Assembly (NCBI GenBank): GCA_003343905.1
Contig: QAKI01000027.1
Span: 1 to 12,661 of the forward strand
Source: Subdoligranulum variabile
GTDB taxonomy: Bacteria > Bacillota > Clostridia > Oscillospirales > Ruminococcaceae
DNA: 12,661 nucleotides
Direction of reading: 5' to 3'
In this document: positions 1 through 6,840 of the stretch, one piece after another
Numbering within the stretch: position 1 is the first letter of the stretch
How the letters are laid out: every line of letters starts with the position of its first letter
Program-made: the position numbers and the translations under genes
The notes under the pieces: generated by a model
What the model was told of the DNA's origin: nothing
What the model saw: the letters and a program-made list of their open reading frames with translations, nothing else
The model's database searches: none

Positions 1-150
1 AATTTGTATGGATACCCTGAATAATACCCGGAAAACAGCGGGATGCAAGGCACTTTCCCTGGACTTCTCTGGATGAATGATTTTAGATAATATATTGAAA
101 TATAAAATATTATGAGTCTGAATAAGTCTATTTGGACATGAAATGAGAGT
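1..150 (-). mobile_element. Integrase-proximal end of a second integrative element (element B), truncated by the window edge
   Basis: Read on the minus strand, the host methylase/helicase frame stops matching its expected continuation at about position 150 and runs into unrelated AT-rich DNA with an early stop. This DNA resembles the integrase-side end of element A (about 6879-7020). Both have GGATGAATG (71-79 here, 6941-6949 in A) exactly 71 bp from the junction. Both have TGCAAG preceded by GGA just beyond it, and CTGGA copies. Both have a pair of TACCC(T/G) direct repeats 12 bp apart (13 and 25 here, 6879 and 6891 in A). By analogy an integrase gene should start just left of the window. 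That is inference, because no coding sequence of B is visible. Confidence 0.7.
13..31 (+). repeat. Paired TACCC-type direct repeats, putative integrase arm sites of element B
   Basis: TACCCTG (13-19) and TACCCG (25-30) lie in the same orientation with a 12-bp period, just over one helical turn. The same arrangement is found at both ends of element A. Binding by an integrase N-terminal arm-binding domain or by an AlpA-type excisionase is inferred from position and repetition. Confidence 0.5.
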
Positions 151-872
151 TTGTAGTTCACGCCTGTAGCGTCCAATTCCCAGCCGTTTGTGACCTGTCC
201 AAAGGTGGAAGCCCAGGCGTCGAAAAATTCAATATTCTTGTTTTTCAGTTCACCATACTGCATATAGCGTTGCAGGGTATAGACTTCGGCAATGGTGTTG
301 CTGATGGGAGTACCGGTCATGAAGTACACGCCACGACCATTGTTTTGGCGTTGCAGATAGCGGCACTTGATGAACAGGTCGAGCGCCTTGGCGGAGCCGG
401 TAATATTCCCCAATCCGGAAACATTCATTGAAGTCTGAAAGGCGAGATTCTTGAACTCGTGGGACTCGTCGATGAACAGCGCATCCACGCCCAAATCCGA
501 AAAGTCCACGTTTTCATCTTTCTTGCCTGCCGAGGCTACCAGTTCGGCATAGCGGTTTTCCATCTTCTCCCGCTGTTTTTCCAGTTGCTTGATGGTGGCG
601 CGCCCGCCCGCCGCCTTTTTTGAAGCGGCAATGGCGTCTATCACCATATCAATCTGTTCCTGGAGAATTTCTTTCTGTACATCACGCGGCATATCAATTT
701 TGCGAAATGATGAATGCGCCACAATAACGGCATCCCAATCGCCGGTGGCGATTTTGGCAAAGAGCCGTTGCCTGTTCTGTTTGGTGAAATCTGTTTTATC
801 CGCTACAAGAATATTGGCATCAGGATACAATTTGTAGAATTCATCGCGCCATTGGTGCAACAAGTGGTTGGG
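151..872 (-). pseudogene. Middle fragment of the interrupted DNA-methylase/helicase gene (helicase motifs II and III)
   Basis: The minus strand is open for about 240 codons from 872 to 151 and continues the protein that starts at 10331. It opens with KPNHLLHQWRDEFY, which follows naturally from KPMIVVPN at the end of the upstream fragment. Visible Snf2/SF2 helicase motifs are the DExH box DESH (459-470) within FIDESHEFKN, and the motif III-like MTGTPISN (MTGTP at 306-320). A coiled-coil-like lysine/glutamate-rich stretch lies between the first strand and the DExH box. No stop codon or frameshift is seen inside. There is no suitable start codon or ribosome site, and an in-frame TAG sits just upstream at the junction with element A, so it is probably not translated alone. 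At about 151 the frame GVNYK is cut by element B. Excision of A would fuse it in frame to the 10331-7020 part. Confidence 0.85.
868..872 (+). repeat. Left junction core (attL-like) of element A
   Basis: TTGGG here and TTGGG at 7021-7025 are the only sequence shared at both element/host boundaries. On the minus strand this is CCCAA of the Pro-Asn codons. One copy retained after excision gives an uninterrupted VVPNHLLHQW-type reading. The core is too short to fix the crossover point. Confidence 0.6.
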
Positions 873-934
873 CTTATCCTAACTATAAATAACTATTTGA
901 TATTAAATGTATTTTTATTCAAAAAAGTCAAAAA

Positions 935-960
935 TACCCGTATATATACCCGCAAAAATA
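935..960 (+). repeat. Paired TACCCG direct repeats at the integrase-distal end of element A
   Basis: TACCCG occurs at 935-940 and 947-952, a 12-bp period. The second copy extends as TACCCGCAAAAATA, close to TACCCGCAAATA at 6879-6890 at the other end. The repeats begin 62 bp inside the junction. Same-orientation paired sites at both ends fit arm-type integrase sites; binding is inferred. Confidence 0.55.
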
Positions 961-1131
961 GAGGACGAAAAAATATTTTTCTGGACAACCCCTGAAGGGG
1001 GGGGTGTTTCTAATAAAATAAATTATTTTAGCATATTATATGCTATTCTGATCTTCAAGAAAAGCAATGAAGTTTTTTTCTTCCCCGGCTCTTCGCCCGT
1101 CATACCCGCAGGTGTGCCGGAAGCGGTCATC

Positions 1132-1176
1132 CGGTCAAGGCCATGCCCTGTCGGGCCGCTTCGCGGGCCTTGACCG
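1132..1176. repeat. 11-bp perfect inverted repeat (hairpin)
   Basis: CGGTCAAGGCC (1132-1142) is the exact reverse complement of GGCCTTGACCG (1166-1176), with a 23-base GC-rich loop. No T-run follows on either strand, so it is not an obvious terminator. The GGTCAAGG word also occurs in the terminator stem at 5195-5230. Confidence 0.6.
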
Positions 1177-1496
1177 AATGGCCTTGCTTTCCGGCTATGG
1201 ATATTTGCGGGCGACGGACGAGGAAGCCTCCGGCGGAGGCTCAGTCAAAGGAAGCTCCAGGCAGAAAGCACAAGGCAGCGACGCAAAAAAGCGTCTCCCA
1301 TCGTTCACGGTTTTCCCGCATACCGTTATCCCGTTCGCCGGATGTTTACCCGATGCCGCTGTCATACCTGCCAGACGTGCGCCGAATACAACTCCGCTTC
1401 ATGCCTGATACGCACTCGCCACATTCCTGATGCCCGCATCATGCGTACCTGCTTTTGCACGGATACTTGCTTATTCGTCCGGCCTTGTCTCCGAGG

Positions 1497-1545
1497 GCCA
1501 GCCTACGTTTCGTCTATACGCTACGCGTATAGCCTCACGGCTGGC
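1497..1545. repeat. Nested double hairpin
   Basis: An outer stem GCCAGCC (1497-1503) / GGCTGGC (1539-1545) encloses a perfect inner hairpin CTATACGC (1514-1521) - TAC - GCGTATAG (1525-1532). A third small hairpin GGGGC-TCT-GCCCC follows at 1548-1560. It could be a structured RNA or a protein-binding cruciform. No coding function is seen. Confidence 0.55.
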
Positions 1546-1685
1546 GAGGGGCTCTGCCCCTTCGAACCTTATTACAGCCGCGAAATCATGATGAGGAAAA
1601 GGTCACTGGCATGATTCCCCGGCAACTTTTTCGGTCGTGGACAAAAGCAAGACTTTGACCTACAAAACGGGTATCTCCCATGTTA

Positions 1686-1717
1686 GGAGTCATTTCAGGA
1701 ATCCCTGAAATGACTTC
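1686..1717. promoter_or_regulatory. Perfect inverted repeat upstream of the helicase gene
   Basis: GTCATTTCAGG (1689-1699) and CCTGAAATGAC (1704-1714) form an 11-bp perfect stem with a 4-base loop, AATC. It extends to about 14 bp with one G-T pair. It lies about 100 bp before the helicase ATG and lacks a T-tail on either strand, so an operator or leader hairpin is more likely than a terminator. A poor -35-like TTGACC at 1655-1660, with CATGTT 18 bp later, precedes it. The promoter assignment is weak. Confidence 0.45.
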
Positions 1718-1819
1718 CCCGTCAAATTGTCGTCTGCGATGAGCGAAGATCGCCGTGAATGAGTCCAACGCCACGTTTTTTACGAAAGATCTTCATACCT
1801 CAGCCCCAAGGATATCACT

Positions 1820-2944
1820 ATGAAACTTGCTGATATTGCTGTAAAAGCAAAAGAATACATCGGGGAAGATAATTCTAGATTTAGCATTCTTGCTGAAAGC
1901 TCTCTTCAAAAAATGGAAGATATTTCTGAGTCAGTAGAAAAAAAGCTCAAAATGACAACTGATAATTCTGGCATTCAAATCTTGGACGAACAGCGTAAAG
2001 CGAGTCTATCGGTCATTTCTGATTTAAAATCACTACGCCAAAAACCTATTACAGCTAAATGTGTTATTTATTATGAGCAAGAAGACAGATTTGAAGAATT
2101 CTATATTTGTAACGGAATTCCTCCTACGGGAATAAAAAATCTTATCAGCTATCGTACTCCGAAAGGGAGGCTTGCTTCACTTGATATTGGCCAATATGAT
2201 CTTGATGAGGCGCTGGAACAAAATGAACAAAGAGAAATTGATATTACAAAAGTCCAAGGAGTTCAATTTAAAGCACAACATGTTAATGGAAATTGGGATT
2301 CTATCAACACGACATATCAAGATATTTTTTTTGGTGAAAATGCTGTTAGAACAATCGAAGGTAGTCTTAGAAGGTGGTTAAAAAAAGTAGAAGTCAAAGA
2401 GGAAATAGATATTTTAGGTGCATTACTTGCTGTTGATGAAAATGAAATAAAAATCATTGATGGAATTAAAAGAGATGTTCTCGAGTCTATGTCGCTACGT
2501 GAACAGCCAATTTTAGATAGTTTTCAAGATCGTATTTTTCGTATGCCATTGAAGTCTACATTGTTTCTCCAAGGTCCAGCAGGATCAGGAAAAACAACAA
2601 CTTTGATACGCAGACTTGGTCAGAAACTGGACATTGACAATGGATTATCCGAAGAAGAAAGAAAACTAGCTGAAAATATTAACATAAATTCAGCAGATGA
2701 ATATACTAAAAGTTGGATTATGTTTACACCAACAAGACTTCTTACAGATTATTTACGGGAAGCGTTCAATAGAGAAGGAATTCCGGCGCCCGATAATAAT
2801 ATATCAACATGGGAAAATTACTGGACAGAACTAGGAAGAAATAAACTTAATATTTTACGTAAGGCTAACTTTTTAAATGGATTTGAACACGATATTGATA
2901 TAAAAAATATTCTTGACACGACTCATTTTTTTTACATTGTATAA
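1820..2944 (+). CDS. HelD/UvrD-like SF1 helicase, N-terminal part (frameshifted gene)
   Basis: This is the first 374 codons of what was probably one protein of about 910 residues, ending in the next entry. The ATG at 1820 is preceded by AAGGA seven bases upstream. Residues 75-190 (YYEQEDRFEEFYICNGI, then YRTPKGRLAS) recall the N-terminal barrel-like domain of HelD-type motors. The Walker A motif GPAGSGKT is at 252-259, preceded by a Q-motif-like REQPILDSFQ. A motif Ia-like FTPTRLLTDYL is at 302-312. The frame ends at 2944, just after a run of eight T (2926-2933). With seven T it would read on into the following frame. SF1 motors of this family move on nucleic acid or remodel RNA polymerase, and several phage-defence systems use UvrD-like helicases. 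The role here is not known. It is strongly AT-rich compared with its neighbours, a sign of transfer. Confidence 0.8.
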   Translation: MKLADIAVKAKEYIGEDNSRFSILAESSLQKMEDISESVEKKLKMTTDNSGIQILDEQRKASLSVISDLKSLRQKPITAKCVIYYEQEDRFEEFYICNGIPPTGIKNLISYRTPKGRLASLDIGQYDLDEALEQNEQREIDITKVQGVQFKAQHVNGNWDSINTTYQDIFFGENAVRTIEGSLRRWLKKVEVKEEIDILGALLAVDENEIKIIDGIKRDVLESMSLREQPILDSFQDRIFRMPLKSTLFLQGPAGSGKTTTLIRRLGQKLDIDNGLSEEERKLAENININSADEYTKSWIMFTPTRLLTDYLREAFNREGIPAPDNNISTWENYWTELGRNKLNILRKANFLNGFEHDIDIKNILDTTHFFYIV

Positions 2945-2951
2945 TAATTTT

Positions 2952-4553
2952 ATGTTATTTTTATTAAATTCATATCGCTCCGATATAAATACAAAATTAG
3001 AAAATTTGATAAGTTATGAATTTGAAGATCACAGAAAACTTATTGACGATATCAAAAAAAGTATTTCATGTTATCTTGAAGAAAAACAGTATATTGAAGA
3101 TTTTTTGATTACATTATATCGAAAAAAGGATGAAATAAGGGAAATATATACAAAACTGAAGAATGAGCTTAGTAAATTAATCGATAGTCAATTAAATACG
3201 ATACTCATGAATGATAAAAAATTTCTTGAATATTTTTATGAAGAAAGAAATCAATTAATTCAAGGAATTCAGAAAGAAACAGAAAATACGGATGAAATAT
3301 ATACTGAAGATAGCATGTCGTCTGACACTGTGAGAAGAAAGGCTTATATTACATATAAAAATTTTATTATATCAATATCAAAATACAAAAAAACAAATAA
3401 TATATCGACATTAAATAAAAAATTGTTTCAAATACTAGAGGATAAAATACCTTCTGATCATATCTTGGAGTCTATCTTTATTTTATCTCAAAAAATAGAA
3501 TCATTCAAAATATTCGTTAATCCAATTGAAAAATTTTTTAGACGGATATCATCTGACTACGAAAAGTTTAGAAAAGATAGCCAAGCAAAGGGATTATTTT
3601 ATTCTCAAGAATCAGCATTAAAACGGAAAATAGATTCTGCTGAATTTGATATGTTGATATTAGCAAATCTTATGCTTGCTAGAAAACTGATTATACGCAC
3701 TGAAATTAAGAATAATTTGTCTGATGGATGGCTTTCTAGCATCAGAGAAATTTTTTCATGCTATAAGGCTCAAGTATATGTTGATGAAGCCCCAGATTTT
3801 TCCTTGACTCAACTTTTATGTATGCGTCTTCTTACCTATCCAGAAACAGATTCTTTTTTTGCATGCGGAGACTTTAACCAAAGAATTACGGAAAATGGTA
3901 TTAAGTCTATTGATGAATTCAACAAGTTTAGTGAGCAAATGAAAATTCCTGGAAGGAAAATTACCCAGCAAGCAGTATTGGCACCCTATCGCCAGACAGA
4001 TAGCCTTTATAAATTTTCTCTGGCAGTTCTCAAAGCCATAAATGGACAACATCCCTGCGACTACCCTGAAAATTCTAAAATTTCAGGAGGGGTGTCGCCT
4101 GTACTTGGTAAAAATCTTGAAGGGGCTAACCTTGCAAAATGGATTACTGAGAGAATAAGAGAAATTGAAAACTTTCTAGAAAAAATCCCATCTATAGCTG
4201 TCCTTGTGCCAGAAGAAAATGATGTTTTACCAGTAGCCACAATGATTGAAAACGAACTACGCAGCTTTAATATTCCTGTGCAACCTTGTCACTATGGACA
4301 GACGAAAGGTAACATAAATGCCATTCGCGTTTTTGATATTCGCCATATTAAAGGCTTAGAATTTGAAGCAGCATTTTTTATCTCTCTTGATAAACTGGAG
4401 ACTAAATACCCTTCTTTGGTCGGCAACTACCTATACGTCGGCGCAACACGGGCTGCAACGTTCCTTGGTGTAACATATGGCTCTCGCATTCCCAAAATCT
4501 TGACGGGGGACTTAGCAGCTCTTTTTCAGCAAACTTGGGAAAATTGTAAATAA
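2952..4553 (+). CDS. HelD/UvrD-like SF1 helicase, C-terminal part (frameshifted gene)
   Basis: This frame is open from 2913 (TTG) and has its first ATG at 2952, but no ribosome site, so it is probably the second half of the 1820 gene displaced by one base. Numbered from 2913, residues 25-280 are a charged, Lys/Glu/Ile-rich helical insert, probably coiled. The ATPase core follows: motif II VDEAPDFS (290-297, Pro in place of the usual Gln), motif III GDFNQRI (319-325), motif IV region PYRQT (358-362), motif V KGLEFE (480-485) and motif VI YVGATRA (508-514). Walker A is absent here and present in the first half, so neither half alone could hydrolyse ATP. The last 120 residues match a UvrD-like C-terminal domain. 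The AT-rich composition continues but eases near the 3' end. Confidence 0.8.
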   Translation: MLFLLNSYRSDINTKLENLISYEFEDHRKLIDDIKKSISCYLEEKQYIEDFLITLYRKKDEIREIYTKLKNELSKLIDSQLNTILMNDKKFLEYFYEERNQLIQGIQKETENTDEIYTEDSMSSDTVRRKAYITYKNFIISISKYKKTNNISTLNKKLFQILEDKIPSDHILESIFILSQKIESFKIFVNPIEKFFRRISSDYEKFRKDSQAKGLFYSQESALKRKIDSAEFDMLILANLMLARKLIIRTEIKNNLSDGWLSSIREIFSCYKAQVYVDEAPDFSLTQLLCMRLLTYPETDSFFACGDFNQRITENGIKSIDEFNKFSEQMKIPGRKITQQAVLAPYRQTDSLYKFSLAVLKAINGQHPCDYPENSKISGGVSPVLGKNLEGANLAKWITERIREIENFLEKIPSIAVLVPEENDVLPVATMIENELRSFNIPVQPCHYGQTKGNINAIRVFDIRHIKGLEFEAAFFISLDKLETKYPSLVGNYLYVGATRAATFLGVTYGSRIPKILTGDLAALFQQTWENCK

Positions 4554-4644
4554 AGTAGCGAATTGTCCTTGGGAGGCTATATATGTCTTTGGGTATAGGC
4601 TCTTACGACCCACCGCACAACCAATGCCGGTTCTATCACTCTGT

Positions 4645-4842
4645 TTAAGACGACACACGGTGACAAACCTGTCCGTTCAGACTGAAAACCTGCAAGCCGC
4701 GGAGTCGCACCTCTCCGATGTTGACCTTGCTCAAAAGGTGACAGAGTTCGCGCGGAACCAGATACTCACTCAGTCGGCTGTGGCCATGCTGGCTCATCCC
4801 ACCTCCCTTCCCAGAATACTTGCCGGTCTGCTTGAAGGATAG
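4645..4842 (+). pseudogene. Flagellin C-terminal remnant
   Basis: The plus-strand frame from about 4645 to the stop at 4840-4842 reads TVTNLSVQTENLQAAES, then SDVDLAQKVTEFARNQIL, then TQSAVAMLAHPTSLP. This is the conserved C-terminal D0/D1 helix of bacterial flagellin (Flagellin_C), where the usual form is HTVNNL..TENLQAAESRI.DVD, then QILTQS..AMLAQAN. Only about 65 of several hundred residues are present and there is no N-terminal helix. Differences at normally conserved places (SHLSDVDLAQKV, AHPTSLPRI) suggest drift. The frame upstream is not flagellin-like, and a short 21-codon frame starting at 4583 after GGGAGG ends before it. It is probably a stranded piece of a host flagellin gene. Confidence 0.8.
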
Positions 4843-5194
4843 CGCCTTCCGAAATCTTTTGGCGGCCGGGGGTGTGTCTTACTTCGCCGTGATTCGCACA
4901 TTGCGCCACGCCGAAATTCTGCGATTCTTTCCTCGCTTTTCTTTCTTTTCCCGTTGCTTTTTTGAAGCGTGAGAAGCGAAGCGCCGAACGCTCTTTGGAG
5001 TCCAGAGGCGAAGCCTTTGGCAGGAGGAGGGGCTGTGTGTAGCACAACCCCCATCCTGCCACGAAGAACCCGCCACGAAGAACCCGCCTCGTTTTCGGGA
5101 AAAAGCCGTATCATTTGCGGCGAACGAATGGGCCGTTTTGTTCGTCCGTTTTTCGGGCACCATAGCGGAAAATTGTGCATGAGGCAAAAAGAAA
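4843..5194. other. Region without a convincing gene; several hairpins and a short tandem duplication
   Basis: Minus-strand frames are open across here in all three phases, but their translations are Arg/Ser/Pro/Lys-rich and match no family I know. A CCAGAGGC-GAA-GCCTTTGG hairpin lies at 5002-5020. A long imperfect hairpin (5019-5060) pairs GGCAGGA with TCCTGCC and GGGGCTGTG with CACAACCCC. A 14-bp word, GCCACGAAGAACCC, is tandemly duplicated at 5058-5071 and 5072-5085. The region lies after the int-alpA terminator. Confidence 0.5.
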
Positions 5195-5230
5195 GCGGCG
5201 CGGTCAAGGTTCATACCTTGGTCGCGCCGC
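5195..5230 (-). terminator. Rho-independent terminator of the int-alpA operon
   Basis: A 16-base arm (5195-5210) pairs along its whole length with 5215-5230, allowing two G-U pairs, around a TCAT loop (ATGA on the transcript). On the minus strand the stem is followed by TTTCTTTTT. It starts 32 bases after the AlpA-type stop codon, the place expected for the end of the int-alpA transcript. Confidence 0.85.
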
Positions 5231-5262
5231 GTTCGGGAAACGGGTCAGATAGGAAAGGCATT

Positions 5263-5487
5263 TCAGTCCTGTGATTCGGTATTTTCCCCTGTTATGTTCT
5301 GGCCGGAAAGTCCCCTGACGAGGGCGGAAATGTCCGCTGACCGCCAGACTGTTGCGCGCGGCCCCAACTTTATGGGCTTGGGATAACGTCCGTCTTTGCA
5401 GCCCTGCCACCACGCGCTTTTGCTGATGGGGATAATCTTCAACACCTGCGGCAAACGCAGCAGAGAATTATTGTTTATATCCTGCAT
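5263..5487 (-). CDS. AlpA-family excisionase/transcriptional regulator
   Basis: A 74-residue protein with the MerR-like winged helix of the AlpA (phage_AlpA) family: LLRLPQVLKI at 8-17, SKSAWWQGCKDGRYPKPIKL at 22-41 and the following VWR..DI..L wing. In phage P4 and related elements AlpA proteins regulate integrase expression or act as excisionases that bend attachment-site DNA. The start chosen is the ATG at 5487, with GGAG eight bases upstream. A longer reading from 5508 overlaps the integrase stop and lacks a site. It follows the integrase by 17 bases and shares its transcript, ending at the terminator at 5195-5230. The int-then-alpA order lets one transcript supply both recombination proteins. 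Family assignment is confident; the exact role is inferred. Confidence 0.85.
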   Translation of the reverse strand: MQDINNNSLLRLPQVLKIIPISKSAWWQGCKDGRYPKPIKLGPRATVWRSADISALVRGLSGQNITGENTESQD

Positions 5488-5504
5488 ACTATTTCTCCAA
5501 CATA

Positions 5505-6782
5505 TCAAGTTGATGAATTGGATACGAATGATTTTCTTTCATTCGCATATTCCCTTGTTTTCCGTCCAGACAACGGTTTCTTTTCGTACTCTGGACGCGC
5601 CTTTTCCTTCAGTTCGTCGCAGTAATCCGCCCACACCTGCATCATCTTGTGCCGTTCAGGGAGATACTGCGCATAATTGTATGCCGCACGGACGCCGTTG
5701 TGTTCCTGATGGGCAAGCTGCCTTTCAATCCAGTCGCTGTTGAAGCCAAGCTCATTCAGCAGCGTTGAAGCCATTGCCCTGAATCCATGTATGGAATGTT
5801 CTTCTTTTGTGTATCCCATCAGCCGCAAGGCATTCAGCATACTGCTATGGCCAATCGGTTTTGATAACGTCCTGATGGATGGAAAGACATAGTTGTAATT
5901 CCCTGAAAATTTGTGCAGGTCGGCAAGGATTTCCAGAACCTGCCTTGACAGGGGCACAATATGCGGTTCCTTCATTTTCATTCTTGATGCCGGAATGCGC
6001 CATTCCTTTTTCTCGAAATCAATTTCATCCCATGTTGCCTTGCCGAGTTCGCCTGACCGTAAAAAGACAAGCGGCAGAATTTTTATCGCGCATTGAATTT
6101 GATAGCTCCCAACATAGTTGTCGATATCCAGAAGCAGCTTTCCAACCATTCGAGTGTCTTTTATCGCGGCTCTGTGGGTAACCTGAACAGTCGGCAACGC
6201 GCCACGCAAATCCGCGGCTATATTATGCTTGCATCTGCCGGTGGCGACAGCATACCGGAATATCCTCCCGACCTGTTCCAGCATTTTTTTGGCAATGAGG
6301 AGCTTGCCGCGCTCAACAAGCGGTTTGACAGCCGCAAGAATATCCTGCGCTTCAATCATGCTTATGGGCATTTTGCCAAGTGTGGGGAACAGATAGAGTT
6401 CCATTCTGCGCATAAGGCGGATTTTGTAACTTTCTGACCCAATGTGACCAGTCTTGGTCTGATGCCATTCTCTGGCCAGATTCTCGAAAATGCGGTTTTC
6501 CTCCTCCAGTTTGGCCGCTTCCACGGCCTTTTTATGTCGGGAGGGATCAATGCCCTCGGCCAGCAGTTTCTTTGCCGCGTCCCGTCGCTCCCGCGCCATT
6601 TTCAGGGTAACGGCGGGATATTTGCCGAAACTCAACAGTTTGCTTTTCTTGTTGTAGCGGTAGGTCATCCGCCAGAGCTTTGAGCCGTTGGCGGGCACAT
6701 AAAGGAACAGGCCGCCGCCGTCGGCGTATTTTTTGGGGCTTTCAGCGGGCTTCACATTCTTGATAAAGGCATCCGTCAGCAT
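5505..6782 (-). CDS. P4-type (DUF4102) tyrosine-recombinase integrase
   Basis: A 425-residue site-specific recombinase that would integrate and excise element A. Residues 1-90 form the DUF4102 arm-DNA-binding domain (LTDAFIKNVKP, YADGGGLFLYV, LSFGKYPAVTL). Residues 95-195 form the SAM-like core-binding domain and 205-390 the catalytic domain. Catalytic residues seen are Arg242 (FLRSGEL), Lys271 or Lys269 (KMKEPHIVP), His332 and Arg335 (HGFR), His358 (LAHQE) and the nucleophile Tyr368 (RAAYNYAQYLPER). The set is complete, so it should be active. The ATG at 6782 is chosen because AAGGAG lies just upstream; the frame is open 16 codons further without a better site. It lies 238 bp from the element end at 7020 and reads away from it, as usual for integrases beside their attachment site. 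Confidence 0.95.
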   Translation of the reverse strand: MLTDAFIKNVKPAESPKKYADGGGLFLYVPANGSKLWRMTYRYNKKSKLLSFGKYPAVTLKMARERRDAAKKLLAEGIDPSRHKKAVEAAKLEEENRIFENLAREWHQTKTGHIGSESYKIRLMRRMELYLFPTLGKMPISMIEAQDILAAVKPLVERGKLLIAKKMLEQVGRIFRYAVATGRCKHNIAADLRGALPTVQVTHRAAIKDTRMVGKLLLDIDNYVGSYQIQCAIKILPLVFLRSGELGKATWDEIDFEKKEWRIPASRMKMKEPHIVPLSRQVLEILADLHKFSGNYNYVFPSIRTLSKPIGHSSMLNALRLMGYTKEEHSIHGFRAMASTLLNELGFNSDWIERQLAHQEHNGVRAAYNYAQYLPERHKMMQVWADYCDELKEKARPEYEKKPLSGRKTREYANERKSFVSNSST

Positions 6783-6840
6783 TACACTTCTCCTTGCGGG
6801 TATTGGACGTGAATGTCCTTTTTGGGACAAAAAATTATGT
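6783..6840 (-). promoter_or_regulatory. Integrase leader with overlapping inverted repeats and an arm-like site at the ribosome site
   Basis: On the minus strand TACCCGCAA runs directly into the integrase ribosome site AAGGAG (about 6790-6802). It repeats the word found in the arm sites at 947 and 6879. Just upstream are two overlapping inverted repeats, GGAC/GTCC (6805-6818) and TGTCC/GGACA (6814-6829). A possible promoter is TCAACA with CATAAT 16 bp later, just upstream of these. This layout fits autoregulation by the integrase or AlpA protein, which is inference. Confidence 0.4.

Larger units (their letters stand above)
961..1819. other. Long region without a convincing gene, rich in hairpins
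   Basis: About 850 bp lie between the left end of element A and the helicase start. Every reading frame long enough to consider gives low-complexity or Arg/Pro/Cys/Ser-rich translations typical of shadow frames, and none has a good ribosome site. It does hold several inverted repeats: 989-1000 (CCCC/GGGG), 1132-1176, 1226-1240, 1497-1545, 1548-1560 and 1686-1717. The first part (961-1075) is AT-rich and the rest GC-rich. It may hold a structured RNA, a leader for the helicase, or degraded sequence. Confidence 0.5.

Noticed and set aside
935..952. Short spaced repeats considered as a CRISPR array
   Set aside because: Only two copies of a 6-14-bp word at 12-bp spacing, with no repeat-spacer structure and no cas genes.
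907..1173. Plus-strand 88-codon frame at the left end of element A
   Set aside because: It contains the TACCCG repeats and AT-rich end sequence, changes composition halfway and has no recognisable domain.
1586..1774. Minus-strand 62-codon frame upstream of the helicase
   Set aside because: No ribosome site or known motif, and it contains the perfect palindrome at 1686-1717, so a regulatory region is more likely.
4583..4648. 21-codon frame with GGGAGG upstream, between the helicase and the flagellin remnant
   Set aside because: Good ribosome-site spacing, but it is too short and featureless to support as a gene. It may be vestigial sequence before the flagellin fragment.
4766..5214. Overlapping minus-strand frames of 98-137 codons after the int-alpA terminator
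   Set aside because: All phases are open at once, with Arg/Ser/Lys-rich translations, overlapping hairpins and a tandem duplication. No coding signature.
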